NCBI RefSeq assembly: GCF_002443255.2
Contig: NW_019211459.1
Span: 2,681,751-2,745,750 of the forward strand
Length of the DNA: 64,000 nt
Reading direction: 5' to 3'
From: Varroa destructor
Lineage: Eukaryota > Arthropoda > Arachnida > Mesostigmata > Varroidae
How positions within the stretch are numbered: the first letter of the stretch is position 1; each line of letters begins with the position of its first letter. A model generated the notes under the pieces. That model saw only the letters and a program-made list of their open reading frames with translations, ran no database searches and was not told the origin of the DNA. Shown here in pieces: positions 15,088 to 28,069 of the stretch. A program made the position numbers and the translations under genes.

Positions 15088-18000
15088 TGGTGAGTTTTAA
15101 ATGAAGAGGTTTCTATATCTTTACTCTGTTAGCTCTGTTCTGGCAACGGCCTTGCTGAATATAGGTTTGAATTTTATAAAAATATATTGTGCGGTCTAAT
15201 CCATTATCTTTCATAGTTTTTATAATGTCTCTTATTAACCGGGACTGATTTATTCTTAGTGTTTTCAACAGACGAAATTAAAGCTACACGAGGGCCGTGT
15301 GTGTTGTCATCTGGTGCGCTTATTCAAGGTAATTAAATCACAAAATAAGTTCATTCTGTTCTGTATCAATCTTAACATTTCCATTAGTTATCTCCCTCAG
15401 TCGTTCAGTGTAATTTCTTGACTTGAAGCCAAGCACTGAATTTCCTTCCGAATTAAAAAATAACAAATATGTACTTTACCGTTGTGACGTTGCTTTACAA
15501 AGTAAAACTATCTTACTTTTAACTATTCTTCTGTACTATACATTATACTGACAAATATGATATCATGAGTACAATGAAGACACGAATCGCTGCTAGTGTT
15601 CTTGTCTTCCTTTGTTTTTTATTTGTTATTTTTGTGTTCATCGTCACCACCGTCGTGATCATAATTATTATCGTTATATTTTTGTTGCTGTCACTTTTGT
15701 TGCTTTGGTGTATTGTTACTCTCACTCTCTTTCTCTCTCTCGCTATCTCTTTCTCCCTAACGTTTGAAATGGCAGTAGATCACTGAGGTCCGTTCGGATC
15801 TATGGGCCACACAAATTACGTTTTATTTTCTCTTCTCTGTAGCCGTCGTAGTCATCACAAATTTACCACAATCATATTGTTTCCTCTTTCTGTTATATAG
15901 ACCTCAGTCAGTCAGTTAAGGCTCCATTATCGCTCAGCATCGAGATCGTCAGAATAATTATTATAATGCTATTTACCTTTGTCAATAATATATTAATAGT
16001 ATATTCGGAAATATCTATCCTGTTCATATTTTCTATCGGTAGAATTATCAATAGAATTACTTGTAATAAATCTCTTCCAGTTGTTCGTCCCTACGCTAGT
16101 TTCGTATCGCTTCTCTCAAGTTAAATTGAGACTTGCACCGAGGCTCGGAACCACTAGCTAATATTAATTGGCTCGAACGCCATGAACTCCAGCGCCATAT
16201 TTGTCTAATATTCGGCTACGCGTGACAAAAAGTTTCAACGGATTTTGCAATGTAAGACTAGAACAGAGACTGATATTAGCTTAAATTTAATAGGGTCAAG
16301 GTACAAGGCATCACTTCGACGGAAACAGGATCTACCTTTTAATAGAGGTATTGCAGCAAAACTTGGCTGTTCATAAAGTATATTCAAGATCTGACATAGA
16401 ATCTCCTCACATTTCTGCTTTTGTCATGGATAACCTAGCTCTTTTTGCTATAATAGTCCATCACTTCTGCATAAGAATTTCGGACGTTCTCGAAGAGAGA
16501 GGTTTGGGCACAGTTGAACAATCAAAATGCCAACCGGCCTATTTAATCTTTTATATTCTAGCAATCAATGAAACACCGTCACCATTATTTTCGATAAAAA
16601 TCTCGTTCGTACGAGCACTCGACTTCATAAAAATCCCGAGACAGAGCTCTTTTGCTTTGCACATATGTTCGCACGCACATTGCTTTTACCGATTATTGTT
16701 GTAGTAAGACAAATTGTCATTACGGTAAGTGCTATTTTTCCAAAACGTATGGACGTCAGCGACAGCGGTGCTAGAGCATTACTCTGAAATATCGTTCGTC
16801 TGCTGCCATTCACTGTGTCTTATCTTTATTGTCATAACCACCAGCATCATTATGATCATCCTTAAATACATCCTACATATGATGTACACGACCTTCATGG
16901 TGATTGACGAAGATGTATATATATACGATCATCGCCATTATCTTAACTCAGTCATTCCTTCATTAATCGTGACAGTATGATTCTTGTCGATTAATAATAG
17001 TATAAAGGGTGAATAATATCAATAGCAGTGGAGGTAACGAGTACGATCATCGTATCAAAATGGAGTGGAACGCAACAACAGCTAATAGCCTTTAAATAGA
17101 AAGTGATAAAATAAAAGTGACTCCTTTTGTATTAGGTTTATACTGAAAGATCCTACTAATCCTACAACTTTAAGTTAAAGTCTAGCCTACCGTGTTGACC
17201 ATGAAAGTAGTTCAAGTCCAAAAGTACCTTTTTTTATCGCTAGCATTATGTTTACGACAATCAGCGTCGATCGTATTTATTTTCGTCCTGTGTATGTAAT
17301 GGAAGTAATGTAACAAATGTAAGGGAAGTGCATAGTTGGCAAGTGGAAAAATTGAAAAAAAATTTACGCAATAATAGTGAGGTCCTTCCGAATCTTCCGA
17401 TAGATCTACAAGTCTGCACTGAAATCACTATTTTTATGATAAGGAAAAAGGGTACGGTACAGGAGTTTACGTTTTTGAGCAGGCTGTGCTACTGAGCCAT
17501 AAGGATTTGGATCAGATATAACGTTGTCCAAAGGCACCAGCGGCAGTAATCGCCAACTTGTGTGCTTCTTTCGCGCGATGAAAGGCACAGAAAAACCAAT
17601 CCTCGAAAAATACTGATATTATAATTATCTGAAAGGAATGAATTTGATTTAACAAGCAAATACGGTGATCTGATTCTGACAATAAAATGCTCTACGGTTT
17701 TTGCTGCATTTAGCATGAAACATATGTCTCTGCCGCAATCCAGATATAATGACTAACATAAATTATTACTATGTAGTCTACTGTCATCCTCATTGCAGCA
17801 GGGAAGTTAACGTAGCACTGCGTAAAGGCATTTACTGTTCAACAAAATAAACGATGCATCAATGAAGCTATTCTCTATATAATATATGAAGTCTGAACTG
17901 AAACAGGCCTTTATAGTTTTCGGAAATCAATAACTGAAACACTAATATAATATAAGATGATTCAGTTTCATGACGAATTAGTAATTAGGACACCTAATAA

Positions 18001-20750
18001 TTGAGTTTACAAGGCTGGAGCTTTCAAGTAAAGAGATATCTTTACCTATGTAACATCAAATATAAGTACATACTTAACTTGACCCTTGTCTATGATTCAC
18101 GGTATCACTAGTTTATATGTAAGGCAGACGATTTACCGCATTTCTGGTAGTGATTACTCCCATTAAGCCATCGTGTCGTTGCAGTGCGGCTATAATATCG
18201 GATGGGTAACGTCATTGCAATCTTTTGTGTATCCCGCGTAGAAATCTTTGAGTCGTGCTGAACAATAATTCTATATATGCGACAACCTTCTTAAACGGAC
18301 GTCCGTATTGCTGGACACAGAGGAACTAGGTAACACTAAGTCACGAATTCTTTGAAGCGGCCTCTACAGCTATTGGGAACTCAATAAACTAAGGGGGTTT
18401 GGATAATTGAAATAATTAAGAAATTGAAGATATTATAAGCATTCCATCTATAGAAAAAGCCAAATGGCTGTCTACATAGTTGTGTTTGTTATCTGAATAT
18501 CACACGTTTCTATGAAATATTACGTCACACGTTTACCCGGTAACACATACACAACTGGTTTTTCCTTGAATAGGCTACTGTCAAAGGTTAGGCCTTTCAG
18601 TATTGGTACTTGTCTACAAGGTCAACATCCGGACTCTTTTTTTTCATATTAGGCCTTCAACTTATAGGCAAAGAAAATCATAATCGAAGAAGATTGCTGA
18701 AGAATAATTTTGCAAGAAGAGCGCTAAGTCCACCTATCAGCAGTAGCACCACAAAAGTACTCAGCCTGGACAAATTAAGTGATTTTTACTTGTACCTTTG
18801 GGAACTATCATCTCGGTCTGGAGGTCGTTCTATGACGCAAAATAGATTCAGTGCTCAGTGAGCTGAGTAGATGGTAAGTGGTTGGATTGGATACACGTAT
18901 AGCATTGATGCCCGTCTAGGCTTTGTTGTATACATTCTTTGACTGAACTAAAGGTAATGTACGTTCAGATTCAAACAGAGTGCATTCTACTACAGTAATT
19001 TCAATAATTTCGTATCTGACCTTATACAACATAACATATATTGCCGTAATGCTGTATACGAGGCAATCTGGGCTAATTTCTCCTATGCCTAACATATCCT
19101 ATTCGAGTCAATAGTAGATTAATTACTGACCACCAATATTAATAATCTCTGTTGTAAGTATTTGTTGGTATATCCTAAGAATAGCCATATGGTGTACTGT
19201 TGTTCTAACTAGATCTTACAATAATACTATTACTACCGCCAGTACGTGTAATAGTTATGCTTAATTAATGGTTAATTTAAAGAGAGAGAGTATTTAACTA
19301 ACGTTGTTGAAGGCTCATATATGAGCATGTTCATACGGTAAGTCAATTGTATTACATGCTGTTACTGGTTTGTGATGCTGTCTACATTTTCCACGACGAA
19401 AAATCAATCTCACCAGCCCGGTTAAACAAATATAATAAATCAATGCAGCATACAACTGGCTGTTATAGTTAGTGCAAAAAAGGAGTGAGTCAAATCATTC
19501 ATATACAACGCTTCTACTTTACTTAGTTATCTCCTACAGTTGCACTCTTTCTTCCTCTTTATTGTAGTATTTATTATTATATTAATGTATCTTAGTAATA
19601 ATGGTAATTATGTATGATCATAGTAATAATAGTACTCAATAACGTAAACGTTGCGCTATCATATAGTATATTATCAGTTGTTTTAGATTAGCTATTGATA
19701 CTTCTCATACACCCCCTGGATCGTAGCTTATGCGTGTATAGATTAGATAACTTGGCTGCATTTACACACTACCCTTATATTCAGTTACATTCGGTTCTGT
19801 CTAATAATAAGTGTTCCGTCTTCAGTAATTCTATGAGGGCATCTACTCAAGAACAGGGCATCACTTTCACTCGATTATCGTTATTATTATTATCATCATC
19901 AACGTCATTACCTACATGCGATTAAACATGGTTGTACCGTGAAAACTTCAACCATGTGCTCATTCTTTCTCATTTCCCTTTTTCTTTATGTACTTAGTAT
20001 AATAAACAGAGCATCTGCCCTCGGGCACCATTTCTTACATTATATATATGGCTTTTCAGTCGTAGTAGGGCGAACAGTTTTTAGCGTTGTTTACAGACAT
20101 ATGTGCTGCAAGATGAATATATGTAAATATGTACGGGTTCGATGTACTTGCTATGTATTTCACATACAGAAAAGGGATACACGGGAGGGGAGGATAAGGA
20201 TTAATTACCTGCTGATATCGATCAGGTGAATTATATAGCGTTATTGGTAACGCATATTATTACGGTGATAAAGTTCATAGTGAAAGTACTTGAGTACCAT
20301 TGCTAAAAGAAGGTTCTTCTGGACTTAAATGGTCCTCGTTCGCCTTGGGTTTTTGGTGCTGCACTTTATAAGGGAATTTAATTATGATGTCAGTAAGTGA
20401 CTCTGAAGTAGCAGCAGGTATCTACCACCCATATTTTCTAGATGTGATACCATATATTATCAATAATTTTATTGGTTTCGTTCGACCGTCGCTGCTCGTA
20501 TTCACTCATAAGTTCAAATCAGCTAAGGTCCGTTTCCACTTCGATCCATGTTGAGACCTAAGTTATTACAACATGAAAGAGGACCTGAGATACGGCCGAA
20601 AAGCTGTGGTGGAAGTAGATGACTAAATCTAATATCTTTAAGCCATAGGTAGTAGTTTGCTATTTCTGATGTGCTATTACCGTATAACTGTTTATAGCTG
20701 CTAGTGTTGCCATTTTGTTATTCCTACCCGTTCAAAGAATAAAACCAACT
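15088..20750. other. Gene-poor AT-rich stretch
   Basis: No gene recognised. A plus-strand segment at 15,272-15,328 is flanked by an acceptor (TTCAACAG) and a donor (AAG|GTAATT) and stays open for 19 codons, but it is isolated. Frames at 16,351-16,980 (plus) and 17,406-17,716 (minus) lack good starts and splice context. Pyrimidine and ATT tracts are frequent. Confidence 0.5.
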
Positions 20751-20798
20751 AGGGTGGAATTTCCATTCAGTGTCATTTCCACTTAGTACTGAGATTAC

Positions 20799-21054
20799 TG
20801 TGGCGCCGCGTCAGTCTTAGTCAATGGCGAGCAACCCGAAACAGATATGGCAAGCCCATCTATTTTTTTAGTAAAATCTTAGCATCCTTACATCTTACGT
20901 TATTCTCAGCATCGCCGAGAGTTGGAATCTCAGCCGAGATTTCGTATGCACGTGCTATTGGATGCCGTAACAAACCTTAGTAATTACGATCCGCGCGGGA
21001 GATATGTGGCTGATTTATATTCAATTCAAGTTATGACTCAACCGTCGCCTGTAT
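20799..21054 (+). other. Candidate coding exon(s), unidentified
   Basis: After an acceptor (TTATTCTCAG, ending at 20,911) a frame reads HRRELESQPRFRMHVLLDAV onward for 48 codons to a TGA, with a balanced composition. A preceding frame (NGEQPETDMASPS) could join it in phase across a 39-bp GTAAAA...CAG intron, which is unusually short. A second frame is also open across the whole segment without any intron, so the coding reading is not secure. Family unknown. Confidence 0.25.
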
Positions 21055-22031
21055 GACTACTCCCCTGAAGCCGGAAAATGCCCCCAAGTAATGCATACTT
21101 GAATGGAATTTTCGGATTCGGCAGTCAGCCCTATTGTACACTTCTTTTATCGGTACAAAAAGGTATCATAGCTGATTAAGAACTTCGAGATTAGTAAGCA
21201 TGTAATCTCACACTCTTGTTTGCATACCACGTATATACAGAAAGCAGCAATTTTTTTATACAGTAGAGGTGTATTTCGTTCTCTGATGTCTCGCTAAATG
21301 GTCGTTGGCAAAATTACCAGTTACCATTAAGCATCGTGCCCTTCACTATGTAATCATGACTGTATATAAATGTTATCATAATTATTATTAAATGTAGTAC
21401 TTATAACGTATTGCATCTTTGACTTGATGCATACGTATATTGTATGGGGCGGCGTGGTCTGGGTAGATTCGACTGCGTAATAAATAAGCATGCTGCCACA
21501 TTGGTACAAATCTTAGCTCTGCAAAATTTATCATAGGATATTAATAATCAAAAAAAATAAGGAACAAAGAAAAAATAATGCATTAAAAAATGAGACGTGA
21601 TGAATCCAACAAGACCCACTTCGGTTAAGTTCCTAACGGCATCAAGTTTTTGCTGATATACCCATCATATAAGCATAAACACCAAAAATACTAAATCGAA
21701 AACAAAATACTCATGCTCCTTCTATTCATACAGTGCTATAAAATAGAAATCGTTGTAGATTCTTATATAACTTGTAGTGCTATTACAATCTTATTTATTT
21801 TTACGCGTCTTCATGATGGGCATACGTGTTCTGTGATCCTTTTGCGTTGGACAATACATAATAAGTAAGGAAGCTATCAATTATGTGTTAACTTTCATTC
21901 ATCCTAAATGAAATCGTTCATATCTATTTGCTACACTGAGGCTTTTCGTTTGCTTATAGTGTCGTCCTGTCATTGTGGAGATATTAAATATGTGTTTAAG
22001 GCTTTTTAATTAATCCAAACTCTTTATTAAC

Positions 22032-22500
22032 TCAAAGATTGTTTCCTCTATGTCCGACTAGCATGACATATGATGCTCTCAGATGCTTAACTATATATTT
22101 CACGAATCTAAGGCTCTGTGATAAGTCCAGATAATTCACGTTTTCACCAAATATGTGAAAAGTGAACGCGCCATTGTGAAAACGTTGATCGATAATGAAA
22201 AGCACTTGTATTGCACTAACCATTAAAACGAACAATGAAATTGCGCACGTAAGGTAACGAACTAGGATCTCACGATTTGTGTTGTACCCAAGGCTCTCCA
22301 AAGTCCTATCAAAATCATTCCATCTGCGCGTAAAGGAACATTTGATACATCCTCACGCTGTTGCTTGTAGAATAGCACGAACTTTTTTTGTAGGTATTTG
22401 TATATTTTCATCATGTTTGCTTCTATCGGGTGTTGACTCCCAGTTACTAAGCCATAAAAAGGTCTATACGATCGGCATACGATTGATAATGTCATAGGAT
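22032..22500 (-). pseudogene. Possible fragment of a membrane protein, frameshifted
   Basis: Two overlapping minus-strand frames appear to continue one another with a one-base shift near 22,330. The upstream one contains YRPFYGLVTGSQHPIEANMM; the downstream one has a hydrophobic helix (YLTCAISLFVLMVSAIQVLF) followed by a polar stretch and a stop at 22,032. The arrangement recalls arthropod gustatory receptors, but no diagnostic motif (such as the TYhhhhhQF motif) is present. It could equally be a chance frame in AT-rich DNA. Confidence 0.2.
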
Positions 22501-23907
22501 TATGCAAAAATGTACTATAATTAAAATTCAACAGGTGTTGGAGGCACATTGGATAAAGTTGTTTGTTGTAAATAATTTTTTCCTATTACGTGCGTGGCGA
22601 CGGACACCTCCGTTGAGCGTTTCCCAAGGTCATGTTAGTGACCATCGTATTTACTTATTTAAGCTTTTAGAAGGGTCTCCTTTAACATTCTTAAGGGTAA
22701 ATTGTGATTAGGCAATTAACTCAGAAACTGAGTAATACTTTACGAACATAATCTCGTTTTATTTCTTCACCTCGTGCTTTCAAAATTTTCTATTACATGA
22801 AATGCTTCGTTGCCCAAACGATTAATGTCACTGTTTTAAGATAAAAGCCCACTACTAAATCGGGCATTTGCGCTTACCCTCATTATATAAGGCAGTTAAC
22901 TATTACACATATTGAGCACATACAAGCTCGAACCGGCATTTAAAACTATCCTCGTTAATAACTTCCATTATAGCAGTAGCACGTCAAGCTCGATTAAGAA
23001 CGACTTACTAAGAGCTATAAAGTATCAACTTGTAAAATGGTCATGTGTTTTTCATAAGCATTTTAGCATACGTCATGACCATTCGGTTTATACGGCCCCC
23101 ATTTTATTTTTTTGCCAACTGCTTTTTTCAGAAATATAGACGGCATGTTTTATGAAATTGTTTTGATTGTTATTGTGACTAGCGTGATGTTGATGTCGGG
23201 CGAAGCAGTGTGTCCTTTTAGAAGACTTGGCCCTGTTTGTAAGTAAGTAAACTCCTGTTTTCGCAAGGAGCAGGACTTTCCTTGAGTATTTCTCGCTGCG
23301 CAACAATAAAAAAAGGCATAATGTCGGCTGTGAGCTAAGCCGTCGGACACATGAGTGCTACTCGCTGACGTCAGGTCATTTCACGCAATGCAATTTTTTT
23401 TTATCTTCCCGTATGCCCTTCCGAAAAACTCAAGTGTAGCAGCGAGTTCTCCGATGTATGGCCAAAATTGAATACTATACCTCGTGCCTCTTGTAAGATA
23501 TTTAGTTTACACTTTTCCTTCAGTCAACTTAGTTTACTCATTAGACTACGAATTATCATAGATAGCTGATGGCTAAAATATTACAATATAATAGGCAGAT
23601 TGAGGCGTCTAATAGTCAGCCTGGTTATGGCAGTATTAATCACATTGATAGGCGACAAATTAAATCATTGAATCCTTCTATTCTCATGACTTTAATAGTT
23701 TTGTAGAATTGTCACTCGATTAGCCCAGTACTGTACTAGTGCAAGGTCGTCGTATATTATTCCAATATCAAAACTTAGTGTTACTGCAATCATATTTATC
23801 GTTATTCAATTGAGCAGATCAATGCTCTTACTTTCCTTTTTAAATTTTCCGTAATTTTTTGTCAAGTTACGATACGGATTTTGTAACACCTATGAAAAGT
23901 AAAACAT

Positions 23908-24403
23908 CTAACGCTTTATACTTCCGCTACTAATCGTGAGTAGTTGTTCGATGTCAGTACGAGTGTGTATGTCTGGTAGGAGAAAAACATTGGGATTTCC
24001 GAGGTGCTCACGAAATTGAACCCAACGGAACCAAGGTAGTGCATTTAGTTTCGCCAACTTCTCGGAAGGGTCATGCGTCCACCTGCAGATTAAAAAAAAC
24101 AACTTCAAAATAATGATCAACTAAATATTGTGTGTTTTAGACTTGAACGCCTCGCCGACTGAAACAATAACAATTTGTCCTCCTCTTTCTGTAGATTGTT
24201 AGCTATAAACGGTAAGTGTAATTGGAAATCGGCCGTGCAAGCCAGCTACTTTCAATATTCCAATTGTGTTTTTTGTATATTCGAAATATGATGGGGTGAC
24301 AAGCAGGAATGTACACCCATGTGCCACCCCATCATGTGGTGTTCGTAGGAGTATTAAAGCTGAATTTTTAGTTACCATATTAGATAGATAAACTTAAAAC
24401 ATC
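23908..24403 (-). other. Candidate terminal exons of an unidentified minus-strand gene
   Basis: A 175-bp segment (23,908-24,082) follows a textbook acceptor (long T-tract then TCTGCAG). It reads WTHDPSEKLAKLNALPWFRW and then a region ending TISSGSIKR before a TAG, 58 codons in all. Upstream, a 28-bp segment (24,376-24,403) bounded by TTTTACAG and ATG|GTAACT joins it exactly in phase (TG|G gives Trp). No earlier exon and no family could be identified, so this is a lead only. Confidence 0.3.
24288..24335. repeat. Perfect 11-bp inverted repeat (hairpin) with 26-bp loop
   Basis: ATGATGGGGTG at 24,288-24,298 is exactly repeated in reverse complement at 24,325-24,335 (CACCCCATCAT). It is GC-richer than its surroundings. 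It could be the tip of a small inverted-repeat element or an RNA hairpin. No coding role seen. Confidence 0.8.
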
Positions 24404-26058
24404 CTGTAAAAGACGGGCCACAATTTGACCTATCTCAATTTGTCTCAAGTATCGGCCCAAGTCACATGAATGAACAGGTGGCAACAAAGTTTAGCCTTTG
24501 ACGACATGAAGATTTAATGGCCGACAGTGGCATGGTAAGCTTTAATGACATAAATGAATATCTTGCCAATGCTTTTACTGACTGAAAATCCCGAAAAACA
24601 ACTTTTCTACTTGTAAGCTGGAGGAAGACGTTAATTAATGTGAAGCAATTAATGTGCTAGATGTCCTGTGTTGCTATAACTGAGAATCCTTGCTTCGACA
24701 ATCGAGAACTGCTCACATGGTCCTAATGGGTACCATGACTACCTATATCGGTTTACGAAGCACCTGCATATTAAGCACATCGAAGAAACGACAGCCCATA
24801 GGATGTATGATAGTTCTATTTTACAAATACGAAGTAATTAAAGCGATTCATATTGTTATACTTTGGAACGTTTTATACTGACTTTTGGCACTCAAGCTCC
24901 GTTGTTACGAGACACATTGCTATACTTTAGTTTCACAAATACAATCAACACTGCATGACATCGACGCGACGAACCAAAAAGTGGGGCGCCACGAGATATT
25001 AGAACGCAACTGAAATCGCTCATTGACAAGACTTTCTATAAACAGCTTAAACAGTACCTGCTGCTGCAACCTTGCCAGGAACAAAAATACCCCGTTATAT
25101 AAAACAATATTTTCAGCCAGAAATCTTTAAAAAAGAAAAACTAATATAAGCGCTACGCCCACAACTTAGGCAAATCCTAACAAGCTAAATCTTTATTCTA
25201 TATGCTTATAAAAGGGGCTAACTATGCGATCAGGTTGACCGACAAATGTCGATCGGCCTGTTAAAAAAATAGTGTGGCAAACTTTAGCTGTCACTTATTA
25301 ATTCAGTTGTATATTAGTGAAAGTGGTGACAATAAAATAATATAATCATTAATTATGTAAAGAATATAACTCCATTAAAATAAAGAATACAGTAAAATGC
25401 ATGAATTGTACAACTCGAACTGTTTTTTCTTTACTCGTAATCATCATTATAACCACCATCATCGCGTTGTTGATAAAATCAGTGAAAATGACCACAGATA
25501 TTAATTATTAATGTAGTTTTACCACGTGTCTGTAGCTGTAGCGTGTTTATATGATAATATTAGTAGTTTCTTTTTGCTGTTGTTGTAGTTGTTTTGTAGG
25601 GCAAAGGGGCCAGGAAGACTTTTTAGCATTTTCATCATCATACGTAAATTTGCACATTCAGTATTTCGTTGAAATATTCCTATAGGTGTTAATGTTGCCC
25701 TTAATTTGGTCCTACAGCTAAAACTACTACAGCAGAACCGGAATAATATTAATCGCACAATACAACAACAAATAACCAATCAAAATCAGATATTTGTCTC
25801 GTTTTTCTCACACTTTTGCCTTTTTCCGTTGGCTTTATCTGTAATCTGTGTTTGAATTAAACAGTTTTTGTCTAAAATCACCCGAACGCAATTTCATCCT
25901 GTGCTTTCAACGTACCCATGATCCTAAAAAGATGCAAGCTTTACTCAATTTTTATTGAAAATTAGACCTCTCATTATATTAAGATTAAATTAGAAAGCAC
26001 GCACATGCGATAACGCATATAGAGATGTCTAATGTATACATGACACATCGTTTCTTTT

Positions 26059-26059
<1 letters not shown>

Positions 26060-26093
<34 letters not shown>

Positions 26094-26094
26094 T
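26060..26094. repeat. (ATT)n microsatellite
   Basis: A run of TAA changing to ATT units. Confidence 0.95.
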
Positions 26095-26694
26095 CATTAC
26101 TACATATGTAACTCGAAATCCGAGTTTGACTATTTTGAATAATTGAGAAGCATAGTTTTGGGGTGATTGCTGATCTTGTATATTGGTTGCCCCTGTGTGT
26201 ATGTGGCTAATTTAGGTTATTTGTTTCATGGCAACGATTTCCTCCTCTTTCCTTTTACTTTTAACTGTTGCCGTCGACCCGTGTAATGGCTGCTGTTGCT
26301 TAATGATGTGTTTGTTACATTTTTTCAGTTCTTCAGTTTTTACTTCACCGCTCATTTTTCTGCACATTTCATCGTCACCTTGAAGATCTAGCCTCACTCT
26401 TTCCACCGTATCTTCACTTTGTTTGCGTCACATTATTATTACCTCGATTATTAATATTATTATTCTTATTATATCTAGATCACGATTACGCTTATTTATT
26501 AATCCCTTCTACGCAAGCTTTCGTGACACTGTCTTCCCACGAGACGTCGTCGCTGGGGAGATACGTAAAAAGTCGCTCTATTAACACCTTGCTTTGCTTT
26601 TTCTTAGCAGAAGACGCCAAAAAACCTTCTTTATGCATATGAATGTACTGTGTAGAAATCATCTTTATCGTAAAAAACGAGAAAAAAAGCATAC

Positions 26695-26714
26695 AATAAT
26701 AATAATAATAATAA
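26695..26714. repeat. (AAT)n microsatellite
   Basis: About six and a half AAT units. Confidence 0.9.
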
Positions 26715-28027
26715 CGATAATAATGAAAAAGGATGAAAAATGAAAACAATGAAAAACAACAAGAACTTAAAAACCAACAGGCACACGTCCACGCATACAC
26801 CCCATCATCATTAACATAGTTAAGTGTGGACGATCCACGCATACATAGCCACGTGCAGGCGTTATCATTATTTGTTGATGTTTTTTGTTTGCTAAATCGT
26901 CCTCCTAATATATATCGCTTAATGGCGTGCTAAGTTTATCGGCACTATAATCATCATCAGCATATTATTATCGCACTAACATTTTAGGTTTCTTCGTCGA
27001 TTAAATTCACTCTTCGTTCTGTGATCAGCATCATCGTTCGCGCTATGGGTGACGTTATTATTAGATTGCTTCCGTTGATGATCCTTTACACATTATCGCC
27101 AATGTACCGATGATTCTCGGCAATCAATTATTCTGTTCGACAAGTACTGTTGTTTCCATTGGGACTTGCTTTTCGCGTCTCTATTTGGGCCTCATTTGCG
27201 TTTCAAAATAACGGCATAAAGTGTCATCGTCAATCTAACTTCGTCTTCTTATGTTTGTATGATTGGTCTGCGCAGCATGTTCTTTGTTTTGCTACTGGTC
27301 GTGTTCCGACAAATTCGCTTGCTTTATAGTTTTTCACTTAGCAAAGACAAAATTGTTCAAGTCGTTTAAATTTGATTATATCATGCCTTCGCCCAAGATT
27401 TGCTTCGTCGACAACGGACATATTACATAATCCGCACCTCAGGTGGTGTTATTTTCTCTACTGTTCCACTTTTCAGAGTAATTATTTGTTAGATCTTTCA
27501 TTCGCATGTCAGTCTCTGCGCGATTCCGGAACGTTTTTCATCCGCAAATACATTTTATGATCTCCACTTGTGTCGTTTGCTTTCTAGAACTCCAGTATTA
27601 AAATTTCGGGATTATATTGATCTACTTGAATCGCGCTTCCGCCATTCGGTCAGCGGTTGATCTCGCTAACCTGCGGCCGGGCCGTTGCTTTTAACGATCA
27701 GGTTAAATATTATACGTGTCGTTTTTTCTGTTTATTTCAACGTTGCAGTTTTCATTGCTGCTGTAGTTAGTAGATCTACGCAGAGCAGACAGGCGGGACC
27801 AGAGGTAAGATCAACTCGCAGCCAAAACAAACTACAAGTATCCCGTATCACAATTTTTCAATTCTTTTGTTGCCATTCTCACCGGTTGTAACCATTTCAT
27901 CATCGTCATCGGCGACTTCGTCACTGATAAACTTCGACATTGACCTGTACAATACCTCAAGCAAGCACCTTTTGTCTTGCTACAATTTCATTTCTGACAC
28001 CATTACCTCACCATGCTCGCACAATCG

Positions 28028-28064
<37 letters not shown>

Positions 28065-28069
28065 CTCTC
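28028..28069. repeat. (TC)n(AC)n(TC)n compound microsatellite
   Basis: TC run, then AC run, then TC run without other sequence between them. Confidence 0.95.

Noticed and set aside
16351..16980. 117- and 83-codon plus-strand frames
   Set aside because: The first has no ATG start, composition is that of AT-rich non-coding DNA, and neither resembles a family.
24962..25099. Frame with DEPKSGAPRDI, similar to the mariner LEDEPRSGRP motif
   Set aside because: No other mariner motif lies up- or downstream in order, unlike the copy at 43.8-44.7 kb; probably chance.
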